Shown here: in pieces, positions 7,895 to 15,685 of the stretch
Layout: each line of letters begins with the position of its first letter
How positions within the stretch are numbered: position 1 is the first letter of the stretch
Assembly: GCA_022800815.1 (NCBI GenBank)
Contig: JAAWRC010000025.1
Span: 1-50,885 of the forward strand
Direction of reading: 5' to 3'
Source of the DNA: Lachnospiraceae bacterium
GTDB lineage: Bacteria; Bacillota; Clostridia; Lachnospirales; Lachnospiraceae
DNA length: 50,885 bases
Made by a program: the position numbers and the translations under genes
The notes under the pieces: model-generated
Database searches by the model: none
What the model was told of the DNA's origin: nothing
Seen by the model: the letters and a program-made list of their open reading frames with translations, nothing else

Positions 7895-8103
7895 TTTCAC
7901 CTTTTCCCCAGATGCAATGGCGGAATTCCTGGATTGGATTAAAAAGGATAAGAAAACAGCAAATAAAATTTATTCGTTGATTGAAGATATACGAAGAAAC
8001 GGAGCCATGCAGGGCATTGGAAAACCGGAGCCACTGAAACTCCCAAAATACCAAATTGGCAGGCAAAACCGTGATAACACAGATCAAGCGTTATAGCTCT
8101 TAA
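7887..8103 (+). pseudogene. YoeB/Txe-type toxin, internally deleted and frameshifted
   Basis: The N-terminal half is canonical: MNDFTFSPDAMAEFLDWIKK, then DKKTANKIYSLIEDIRRNGA and the hallmark GIGKPEPLK. The frame then runs into unrelated residues and stops at 8096. The expected family C-terminus, GKTVITQIKRYSS, is encoded in the +1 frame ending with TAA at 8101-8103. About 25 residues, including the conserved Ser-Arg-Arg-Ile and His-Arg-Leu-Val segment carrying catalytic positions of this RNase family, are missing. The mRNA interferase should be dead. Confidence 0.82.
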
Positions 8104-8109
8104 GTTCCC

Positions 8110-9141
8110 TCAATACTTCCGCTCCTCCTGGATCGCATCCAGGTCCATGAAGGCATCAAAGCACCGTTCCTCCACATACTGGATCTTCTCCACCGACTCC
8201 CCACGCTCCAGCTTCCTTATGATCTCGTCCACCATGGGGGCCAGAAGCGGGTTGCACTCCATGTCCGCATGGAGCTTTCCCTCTTTCATGGCCGCAAAAG
8301 AAGCTTCCGATACCGCATCAAAAGAGATCACGATGATATCCCCCTTCGGTCCGCAGGTCCTTCCGGCCTGCTCGATGGCCTCGATGGCGCCGAAGGTCAT
8401 GTTGTCGTTCTCGCTGATGACCACGTCAATGTCATGGTAGCTTTTTAAAAACCGAGCCATGACCTCCTGGCCCTTGCTCTGGGTGAAATCCCCGGAAGCA
8501 CATTCTAACATCTGCCAGTTGGGATGCCTCCCGAGAATTTGGGAAAATCCGGCGGTCCGACCGATCTGAGCGGAAGAGCCCGGCGTTCCCTGAAGAGTCA
8601 CCAGGCGAATTTCATCCTCATCCCGGCCCGTCTTTTCCAGATAGTTTTCCAGCCAGAGACCGGCCTTTTTGCCCTCCTCCTCGAAATCACTCCCCACCCA
8701 GCAGGTATAAAGGTCCTCGTCCTCCACCGTCACCGAGCGGTCCGAGAGGATCACCGGGATCCCGGCGGCCTTGGCCTCCTGCAAAACCTCGTCCCAGCCG
8801 GTCTCCACCACCGGATCCAGCACGATGTAATCCACCTCCTGCAGGATGAAATTCCGCATGGCCTTGATCTGGTTCTCCTGCTTCTGCTGCCCGTCCTCGA
8901 ACAGCAGATAATAGCCGTTCTCCGCACAGAAGGTCTCCCGGAAGGAAGCGCTGTTGGCAATGCGGTAGTCGGACTCCGAACCGACCTGGGCAAAGCCCAC
9001 CACGATATAATCCTCCCGCTCAGAAGTCACGTCATCCTCATAGAGCCGCTCGTCCCTCGGCCTCTCCCCCTGTCCGTGGCATCCGGCCAGGGAAAGGACC
9101 AGGAGAAAAGACAGCAGAAGCTTCCATTTCAGTTTTTTCAT
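8110..9141 (-). CDS. Second sugar-binding lipoprotein of the arabinose-type ABC importer
   Basis: A 343-residue substrate-binding protein of the YtfQ/ribose-binding (periplasmic-binding-like) family. The signal peptide has lipobox LAGC, so it is anchored to the outer membrane leaflet. The mature domain includes DYRIANSASFRETF, VDYIVLDPV, GTPGSSAQIGRT and ENDNMTFGA, matching the first binding protein of the locus (12967-14052) motif by motif but with clearly diverged sequence. It is the last gene after the second permease (62-bp gap). It may widen ligand range or feed the sensor kinase. The start was moved 13 codons in to MKKLKWKLLL, the proper signal peptide. Confidence 0.88.
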   Translation of the reverse strand: MKKLKWKLLLSFLLVLSLAGCHGQGERPRDERLYEDDVTSEREDYIVVGFAQVGSESDYRIANSASFRETFCAENGYYLLFEDGQQKQENQIKAMRNFILQEVDYIVLDPVVETGWDEVLQEAKAAGIPVILSDRSVTVEDEDLYTCWVGSDFEEEGKKAGLWLENYLEKTGRDEDEIRLVTLQGTPGSSAQIGRTAGFSQILGRHPNWQMLECASGDFTQSKGQEVMARFLKSYHDIDVVISENDNMTFGAIEAIEQAGRTCGPKGDIIVISFDAVSEASFAAMKEGKLHADMECNPLLAPMVDEIIRKLERGESVEKIQYVEERCFDAFMDLDAIQEERKY

Positions 9142-9203
9142 TTCCACCGCCCTCCCTCCCGGACTTGAATTCCAAATCACCTGGAACTATTCTATCACTT
9201 TTA

Positions 9204-10259
9204 TCACTTTACGCCCAACTGTTTCTTTTTCCGCACGCTCATGACCACGCTCTGGATCACTAAGAACAGGCAGAGCATGGCGGCCGTCGTGATCCCGGTC
9301 CACCAGGCCTCGCCGAGACCGGCGGAGGAAACGATGTTCTTGATGGTGCTTAGGGACAGCACGCCGAACATGGTCCCGACGATGTTGCCGACGCCGCCGG
9401 TCAGCAAGGTTCCGCCGATGATGGAGGATGCGATGGCGTTCATCTCCGCACCGGACGCATGGGAAGGGGCACAGGAGGCCACATGCAGGAAATACACGAA
9501 GCCGCCCACGCCGGCCAAAAGCCCGCAGAGAAGATGGGACATGAATTTCGTCCTCTTCACATTGATGCCCAGCATCAGAGCGCTCTGGCTGTTGCCGCCC
9601 ACCGCATAGAAGCTGCGGCCGAACTTCGTCCAGCGGAGCATGCAAAACATGAGGATGACCACCACGAGGGCCACCACCACGCCGATCTCCACATAGGCGT
9701 TCACATACTCGCCCAGCTTGTTGACGGTTCCCATGCCGGGGACATTGACTCTCGTACCGCTCAAGGCCTTAAAGCCCTCGTGGGCCACGTTGAAGGGCTC
9801 CGAGTTGACGATGGTCGTCATGCCCTTGGCGAAAAACATGCCCGCCAGGGTGACGATAAAGGGCTGAATCTCCAGATATGCCACCAGGAAGCCCTGCACC
9901 AGGCCGAAGCCAAGGCCGATGGCCAGGGCCAGCAGAGCCGACACGGCCACGTTGCCGCCCATCTTATCCAGGTACACGGCGCAGCACATGCAGACCAGGG
10001 CCGTCACACCGCCCACGGAGATGTCGATGCCGCCGGTGATCATGACCAAGCTCATGCCGCAGGAGAGGATAATCAGGGACGCATTGTCGTTGAACAGGTT
10101 CAAAAACGCCTGGGGCTTCAAAAATCCCCCTTTTAAGATCAGCATGGCACCCAGATACATGACCACGAACACCACCACGGTGATCAGCATCAGAAGGCTG
10201 GTGTCATTGAGGCTTTTCTTTGCACCACCTTGCTTCGGTGCGGATGATGTCTTTGCCAT
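9204..10259 (-). CDS. Sugar ABC transporter permease, YjfF-like
   Basis: 351 residues with about nine to ten hydrophobic segments and the BPD_transp_2 hallmarks MSLVMITGGIDISVGG and GGTLLTGGVGNIVGT. It forms the membrane channel with the upstream permease. The chosen start (MAKTSS) lies 1 bp after the upstream stop, with AAAGGAGG inside the end of the previous gene. This is closest to YjfF of the E. coli galactofuranose importer. Arabinose as substrate is inferred from the araA/araR neighbourhood. Confidence 0.9.
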   Translation of the reverse strand: MAKTSSAPKQGGAKKSLNDTSLLMLITVVVFVVMYLGAMLILKGGFLKPQAFLNLFNDNASLIILSCGMSLVMITGGIDISVGGVTALVCMCCAVYLDKMGGNVAVSALLALAIGLGFGLVQGFLVAYLEIQPFIVTLAGMFFAKGMTTIVNSEPFNVAHEGFKALSGTRVNVPGMGTVNKLGEYVNAYVEIGVVVALVVVILMFCMLRWTKFGRSFYAVGGNSQSALMLGINVKRTKFMSHLLCGLLAGVGGFVYFLHVASCAPSHASGAEMNAIASSIIGGTLLTGGVGNIVGTMFGVLSLSTIKNIVSSAGLGEAWWTGITTAAMLCLFLVIQSVVMSVRKKKQLGVK

Positions 10260-10260
10260 A

Positions 10261-11349
10261 TTAAGCCGCCTCCTTTCTCTTTGCCTGCGGCGCAAGGGCG
10301 GAAAGCTTCGCTCTCACCACCGGCGAGCTTAAGACCACCAGCAGGATAACCACCACGGCCTTGTAGGCCGGAAGGGCGGTCGACGGAACCTTGAATTTGT
10401 AGAGGGTCGTCGTCAGGCACTGGATCACGTAGGCACCCACCACGGAGGCAGCCATGTTGAACTTGCCGCCGCTAAGGGCATTTCCGCCCAAAGCCACCGC
10501 CAGGATGGCGTCCATCTCGATATCCTTGGCGATGACGCCGTAGTTAATGGTGGCAAGACGGCTCACCTTGATCAGAGCCGCCACGCCCACGCAGGCTCCC
10601 AGAATCACAAAGGACAGAATCTTGATAAAAGTTGGATTCAATCCGTTTAGTTTGGCAGAATTCTCATTGATGCCCACCGACTGGGTGTAGAGCCGCAGGT
10701 TGGTAAATTTAAGCACCAGCCAGATCGCCACCAGACAGAGGATGGCAATGAAGATTGGCGTGGGGACCGGGATTCCGGGAATGAAGCCGCCGAAGTAGCC
10801 AAAGGACGGCTCGCCGATGATGGGAAGCTCATTGTTGTTGACCCAGGAGGCGATGGAACGGCCCGCCGTGTAGAGAATCAGCGTCGCCACCATGGGCTGG
10901 ATCCGGAACACGGCCACCAACACGCCGTTGAAAGATCCGAAGAGCATGGCCACCACGAAGGCCACCAGAAAGGCCACGAGGATGGGCGCCTGCAGGGTCT
11001 CCGGACGGGTATTGCTTCCGCAGAGTACCCGCAGCAGCACACTGCCGCTGATGGCAATGGCTGCGCCCACGCTGATATCCTGCCCGCCGCTGGCCGCCGT
11101 CACCAGTGTCATGCCGATGGCCAGGATCGCAAGCTCCGAGCCGTTGTCCAGAATGTTGATCAGGAAACCGGAAAGCACCGGGTTCCCCGCACTGTTCTCG
11201 TCCATCGTGATCGCAAAGGAAGACGGATCGAGGATCAGGTTGAACAGAAGGAGCGCCGCCAGGGCCGCCAGGGGAATGAACATCTGGTTCCTGGTCATCC
11301 TGGTAAGGAGGCTTCCCTCTTTGGATTTACTCACCTTATTTGTACCCAT
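10261..11349 (-). CDS. Sugar ABC transporter permease, YtfT-like
   Basis: 362-residue integral membrane protein of the ribose/galactofuranose permease family. Motifs GMTLVTAASGGQDISVGAA and ALGGNALSGGKFN are diagnostic, with around nine hydrophobic segments. GGAGGTG precedes the ATG, which comes just after the ATPase stop. It pairs with the next permease as a heterodimer, as in YtfT/YjfF systems. Confidence 0.92.
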   Translation of the reverse strand: MGTNKVSKSKEGSLLTRMTRNQMFIPLAALAALLLFNLILDPSSFAITMDENSAGNPVLSGFLINILDNGSELAILAIGMTLVTAASGGQDISVGAAIAISGSVLLRVLCGSNTRPETLQAPILVAFLVAFVVAMLFGSFNGVLVAVFRIQPMVATLILYTAGRSIASWVNNNELPIIGEPSFGYFGGFIPGIPVPTPIFIAILCLVAIWLVLKFTNLRLYTQSVGINENSAKLNGLNPTFIKILSFVILGACVGVAALIKVSRLATINYGVIAKDIEMDAILAVALGGNALSGGKFNMAASVVGAYVIQCLTTTLYKFKVPSTALPAYKAVVVILLVVLSSPVVRAKLSALAPQAKRKEAA

Positions 11350-11351
11350 CG

Positions 11352-12860
11352 TTATTTTTCACCTCCGGCAATGGTATTCATGACGGTGCTCTGCTTTAGC
11401 TCTTCCCCGGAAAGCTCCCCGACCATCCTGCGGTCCCTCATGACCATCAGTCTGGAGCAGGTCCTAAGCATCTCGTCCAGCTCGGAGGAGATGAAGGTCA
11501 CGCTCATCCCCTCGGAAGCAAGCTTTAACACCAGCTTCTGGATGTCCACCTTGGTTCCCACGTCGATCCCCCTGGTGGGCTCATCCAAAATCAGATATTC
11601 CGGATGGGTGAGGAGCCAGCGGGCCAGAATCACCTTCTGCTGGTTGCCGCCGGATAAGGACTTGATGGGCGTGTCGGCAGAAGCTGTCTTGATGCTTAAG
11701 AGCTTGATGTACTCGTCGGCGATCTTGTAGGTCTCCGACTTCTTATAAGGCTTCAGGAAGCCCTTTAACACCTGGTTGGCCAGGATGATGTTGTCCCGGA
11801 CGGACAGATCTCCCACGATGCCGTCCCGCTTCCGGTCCTCCGGCAGATAAGCGATGCCGTTTTTCATGGCATCGATGGGCTTTGCGATCTTCACCGGCTT
11901 CCCGTTCATCTTCACTTCGCCGCCAAGGACCCGGTCGGCCCCGAAAATGGCACGGACGCTCTCACTCCGTCCGGAGCCCAGAAGGCCGGTAAAGCCGTTG
12001 ACCTCGCCCTTCTTGATATCGAAGTCGAAAGGCTTGATGCCGGAATCGCTGTAAAGCCCCTTGGCCTCGAAGACCGGTGCCTCGCCCTCCGCCGCCTCGT
12101 AGGAGGAATATTCCCCCTGGATGTCGGACAGATCGTCCAGCTCCTTGCCCAGCATCTTGGAGACCAGCTGGACCCTGGGAAGCTCCTCGGTCACAAATTC
12201 CCCCACCAGCTTTCCGTCCCTCATGACGGTGATCCGGTCACAGACCTCGTAGACCTGGTCCAGGAAATGGGTGACGAAGATGATGCCCACGCCCTTCTCC
12301 CTAAGGTCCCGCATCAGCGTGAAGAGCTTCTCCACCTCCTGCTCATCCAGAGAAGAGGTCGGCTCGTCCAAGATCAGCACCTTGCAGTCCGTGTCCACCG
12401 CCCTGGCGATGGCCACCATCTGCTGGACCGCCAGGGAACAGCTGGAAAGCTGCTGGCTGCCCCTCGCCGGGATCCCCAGATTCGTGAGGATCTGATCGGC
12501 ATCCGCATTCATCTTCTTCCAGTTCTGCACGGCACCCTTTCCCCGGCCTATGTACATGTTTTCCGCCACCGAAAGGTTGGGGCAGAGGGTGATCTCCTGA
12601 TACACCGTGCTGATGCCCACCCTCTGGGCATCCTGGGGCGAATGGATCGCCTCGTCCTTTCCGTCCAGGTTGATCTGGCCCTCATCTTTTGAATACACGC
12701 CGGTCAAGACCTTGATCAGCGTCGATTTTCCTGCGCCGTTTTCCCCCATCAGCGCATGGATCTCCCCCCGTCTAAGCGTAAAGTCCACCCCTTGCAGAGC
12801 ACGCACACCAGGGAAGCTTTTATGGATATTCCGCATTTTTAACACTGTGTTCTCTTCCAT
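11352..12860 (-). CDS. Sugar ABC transporter ATPase with two nucleotide-binding domains, YtfR-like
   Basis: 502 residues made of two fused ABC domains, as in RbsA/AraG/YtfR. First domain: Walker A GENGAGKST, Walker B LILDEPTSSLD, a signature of the form LSSCSLAVQQ. Second domain: degenerate Walker A GLLGSGRSE, signature LSGGNQQKV and Walker B LILDEPTRGID, the usual asymmetry in this family. The start was set at MEENTVLKM, preceded by AGGAGGTGAG. The longer open frame upstream has no ribosome site. It couples ATP hydrolysis to import through the two permeases downstream. Confidence 0.94.
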   Translation of the reverse strand: MEENTVLKMRNIHKSFPGVRALQGVDFTLRRGEIHALMGENGAGKSTLIKVLTGVYSKDEGQINLDGKDEAIHSPQDAQRVGISTVYQEITLCPNLSVAENMYIGRGKGAVQNWKKMNADADQILTNLGIPARGSQQLSSCSLAVQQMVAIARAVDTDCKVLILDEPTSSLDEQEVEKLFTLMRDLREKGVGIIFVTHFLDQVYEVCDRITVMRDGKLVGEFVTEELPRVQLVSKMLGKELDDLSDIQGEYSSYEAAEGEAPVFEAKGLYSDSGIKPFDFDIKKGEVNGFTGLLGSGRSESVRAIFGADRVLGGEVKMNGKPVKIAKPIDAMKNGIAYLPEDRKRDGIVGDLSVRDNIILANQVLKGFLKPYKKSETYKIADEYIKLLSIKTASADTPIKSLSGGNQQKVILARWLLTHPEYLILDEPTRGIDVGTKVDIQKLVLKLASEGMSVTFISSELDEMLRTCSRLMVMRDRRMVGELSGEELKQSTVMNTIAGGEK

Positions 12861-12966
12861 GAAAGGCTCACCTCCTGAATTCATTCTCCGTAGAAAGACG
12901 CAGTGTAGCTTTTCTGTCAGATTCCAGTTTTGCTGCACCGCGCCAGTCAAGTTCCTTTACACTTAT

Positions 12967-14052
12967 TTAGATTCCAAACTGCTCGATCACTTCCGGTGTG
13001 ACGTTGCTCTGGTCAAAGCCCACCTCTTCCATGATGATGGTCTTTTCCGCAGGCTCCTGGCCGTTCTGAAGGCCCTGGATGACCTCGTCGATCATGTCCG
13101 CCTGATAAGGGTTGCACTGTCCGTCGTAGTTCCAGGTCCCGTTCATGACGTTCTCCAGAGCGAAGGTGTTGCAGTCAAAGCCCATGATGACGACCTTCTC
13201 GCCCACGCCGTGCTTGATGCCGGCCTTGTCGAGAGCCTTCACGGCGCCGTCCGCCATGTTGTCGTTCTCCGCATAGATCACGTTGAAATCCGTCCCGGCG
13301 TCGATCACAGACTGCACGATCTGCTGCGCCGTCTCAGCGTTCCAGTCCGCACACTGCTGGGTCACGATGTTCCAACCCTCTGCCTCGGCCATGTTCACCA
13401 GAGCCTCGCTGCGGCCCACCTGGGCGGAAGAACCCATCTGGCCCTGAAGATGGATGATGTTGTAGGACTCCAGCTTCTGATCCTTCAGCCAGTTGGCAGC
13501 CGTCTCGCCTTCCTTTGCCATGTCAGAAACGATGGAAGCCGCATAGAACTCCTCGTCCGCATCAATGACACGGTCATAAAGAATCACCCGGATTCCCTGA
13601 TCCTTCGCATCCTGCAAAACCTTGTCCCAGCCGGAGGTGTTTGCCGCGGCGATGGCCAGATAGTCCACGCCATCCTGGATCATCTTGTTGGCGGCAGCAA
13701 CCTGCTCGTCATTGGTCTTGCCATATGCAAAAGTCGCATCATAGCCGTTCTCTTCCGTGAACTTCCTCTGCAAGTCCCTGTCATTGGCCACACGGTAGCC
13801 GGACTCACTGGTGTCGTTGTTGATGATGCCGATCTTGATCAGCTCGCCGGAAGCAGCCGGCGCTGCAGCCTGGGTATCTCCGGCCGCCTCAGTGCCTGCA
13901 TCCGCCTTGGTATCCTCGGCCGCCTTGGTGTCTCCCTCCGTCGCCGCAGCAGGAGCGTCCGTCTCCTTCGTATCAGAGCCGCCTCCGCAGCCCGCAAGCA
14001 GCGTGGCCGTCATCGCCGCACACAGTAAGAAACCAACAAATTTTTTTCTCAT
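12967..14052 (-). CDS. Sugar-binding lipoprotein, YtfQ-like (arabinose-type ABC importer)
   Basis: 361-residue extracellular binding protein. Signal peptide with lipobox LLAGC, then a ~45-residue Ala/Thr/Asp/Glu-rich tether, then the two-lobed domain beginning IKIGIINNDTSESGYRVAND. Sugar-contact-type motifs include VILYDRV, GSSAQVGRSEAL and AENDNMADGAV. First gene of the importer operon, with GGGAGG before the ATG. The 176-bp upstream region has phased direct repeats likely bound by the adjacent AraC-type regulator. Arabinose is the expected ligand from context. Galactofuranose-type sugars are possible from family. Confidence 0.92.
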   Translation of the reverse strand: MRKKFVGFLLCAAMTATLLAGCGGGSDTKETDAPAAATEGDTKAAEDTKADAGTEAAGDTQAAAPAASGELIKIGIINNDTSESGYRVANDRDLQRKFTEENGYDATFAYGKTNDEQVAAANKMIQDGVDYLAIAAANTSGWDKVLQDAKDQGIRVILYDRVIDADEEFYAASIVSDMAKEGETAANWLKDQKLESYNIIHLQGQMGSSAQVGRSEALVNMAEAEGWNIVTQQCADWNAETAQQIVQSVIDAGTDFNVIYAENDNMADGAVKALDKAGIKHGVGEKVVIMGFDCNTFALENVMNGTWNYDGQCNPYQADMIDEVIQGLQNGQEPAEKTIIMEEVGFDQSNVTPEVIEQFGI

Positions 14053-14086
14053 GGTAGAAATCCTCCCTCATGTTATTTTGTTTGTC

Positions 14087-14102
14087 GCCGGAGTTCTCCG
14101 GC
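14087..14102. other. Perfect 16-bp palindrome in the binding-protein leader
   Basis: GCCGGAGTTCTCCGGC lies about 35 bp before the binding-protein start codon. It could form a small hairpin in the leader or be a protein site. It is too short and lacks a T-run for a terminator. Confidence 0.4.
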
Positions 14103-14161
14103 AGCTTTGTTATAAGATTTTAATCCATGAAAAAAAATTTAGATACGGACATCCTTCGGAA

Positions 14162-14240
14162 GAAAGTTGATTTTTTTACTGTTTTTACAAAGTCTTCCCA
14201 AAAAAGTTCGATTTTTTATGAAAAAGGTTCAATTTTTTAC
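14162..14240 (-). promoter_or_regulatory. Three direct repeats upstream of the importer operon
   Basis: Read on the minus strand, TAAAAAATTGAACCTTTTT, TAAAAAATCGAACTTTTTT and TAAAAAAATCAACTTTCTT recur. Aligned on the plus-strand GTT(C/G) core, they start at 14166, 14206 and 14227. Spacings of 21 and 40 bp keep them on one helical face. The 21-bp spacing is the usual distance of AraC-family half-sites, and an AraC-type response regulator is encoded 1.5 kb upstream. The first repeat overlaps the end of the kinase gene. Confidence 0.6.
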
Positions 14241-15674
14241 GGCCGGAATCTCCACGACCGATTCCGTCCACTCCCCGGCCTCGCTGTCTATGGACAGGCT
14301 GTATTCCGCCCCGTAATTCAGGAAAATACGCTGGGCCACGTTGAAAAGCCCAAAGCCGGAAGGACCGTCCCCTCCTGCCTGGCTTCCCCAGATCAGCTTC
14401 CTCACACGTTCAAGCTCCTCCGGCTCCATCCCCTTTCCGTTGTCCCACACCCGGAACACCAGACGGTCACCCAGAGATTCCCCCGTGACCCGGATATGCC
14501 CCATTCCCCGCTTATTTTTGATTCCATGATAGAGAGCGTTCTCCACCAGCGGCTGCAAAGTCAGCTTTAAAATCTGATACTGATAGAGCTCCTCCGGAAT
14601 CTGAATCTCGTACTCCAGAATGTCCCGGTAACGAAGCCGCTGAATTTGGAGATAGCTGCGGATGTGGGCCTCCTCCTCCCGGACCGTGATGTAGTCCCGG
14701 CCCTTGCTTAAGGTGGTCCGGAAAAAATCAGAAAGGGCCGATACCAGGGTGACCACCTGTTCACTGTCCCCGGCCTCCGCCAGCCAGATGATCGTGTCCA
14801 GCGTGTTGTACAGAAAGTGCGGATTGATCTGGGCCTGCAGCAGCTTAAGCTCCGTGGCCCGGAGATTTAGCTGCTCGATGCGGATGTCCTCCACCAGCTT
14901 TCCCACCTCCTCCACCATCCGGTTGAAGCTGGAATTTAGGACCGCCAGCTCGTCGTCGCTCCCCTCCCTGGCCTGGACGGCAAAATCTCCCTTTCCGACC
15001 TGCCTCGTCATCTCACAGAGACGCCGGATGGGCCCCGTGATATTGGTCATAATCCTCCGGCTGATGAGCAACGCCCCCGCCAAAATCAGGACATAACCGA
15101 TACTGACCGTGCGGACTGCCCCGTCCACGTCCGCCCGGACACCCCCCCTGAGACTCTCCAGATTCGTGGTCTCATAATAAATATATTTCTGAATCTGCTC
15201 CTGGATCAGCTCCGTCAGGATACGGATATTCAAATCCAGCCGTTCCATGTTCCGGTCATAGGAACCGCTTACCAGGGCGTCCGCCTCAATCTCCTCCACC
15301 CGGTCCTCCAGGGTATTCAAACTTTTTATAATCCCATTCAGCCGGTTTCTCGCATACTCCGCATCGGCCGTCTCAAAGAGTCCCTGGAACACCTGCCTGG
15401 CGTCCTCGATCAGAAGGTGGGGCTGTTCCGTGTCCACCAGCTCACCGGCCCGCTCCGCATTGACCACGATGATGTACATCAGATAGTCCATATCCTCTTT
15501 AAAATTGATGTTGTAGGCGTTTGCCTTGGTAATGTTTTCCACGATGACATCGTAGCGTCTGGAAAACTGCTCCACCATGACAAGCAGATAGAGAAGCAGG
15601 GCCGCCAACGGAATCAGGCACACCAAAAGCAGCATGTTCAGACGTTTTTTCAGAGTAGAACCTCTTTTCCACAT
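14229..15674 (-). CDS. YesM-type sensor histidine kinase
   Basis: 481 residues. A hydrophobic segment at about residues 15-35, a ~160-residue extracellular region, a second segment near residues 190-210, HAMP linker, then the His_kinase domain with AQINPHFLYNTLDTIIW (phospho-His in NPHFLYN) and a HATPase domain with QPLVENALYHG and DNGKGM. This is the sugar-sensing kinase type that pairs with AraC-like response regulators. The regulator gene ends 11 bp upstream. The start MWKRGS has AGAGGAGAGG ahead of it. It probably senses arabinose or a binding-protein complex. The ligand is inferred only. Confidence 0.92.
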   Translation of the reverse strand: MWKRGSTLKKRLNMLLLVCLIPLAALLLYLLVMVEQFSRRYDVIVENITKANAYNINFKEDMDYLMYIIVVNAERAGELVDTEQPHLLIEDARQVFQGLFETADAEYARNRLNGIIKSLNTLEDRVEEIEADALVSGSYDRNMERLDLNIRILTELIQEQIQKYIYYETTNLESLRGGVRADVDGAVRTVSIGYVLILAGALLISRRIMTNITGPIRRLCEMTRQVGKGDFAVQAREGSDDELAVLNSSFNRMVEEVGKLVEDIRIEQLNLRATELKLLQAQINPHFLYNTLDTIIWLAEAGDSEQVVTLVSALSDFFRTTLSKGRDYITVREEEAHIRSYLQIQRLRYRDILEYEIQIPEELYQYQILKLTLQPLVENALYHGIKNKRGMGHIRVTGESLGDRLVFRVWDNGKGMEPEELERVRKLIWGSQAGGDGPSGFGLFNVAQRIFLNYGAEYSLSIDSEAGEWTESVVEIPAVKN

Positions 15675-15685
15675 ATCCCTCTCCT

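Noticed and set aside
6169-8103. Attachment-site repeat of the tRNA 3' end
   Set aside because: No second copy of the TTCGAGTCTGCTCGCC segment was found in the next 2 kb.
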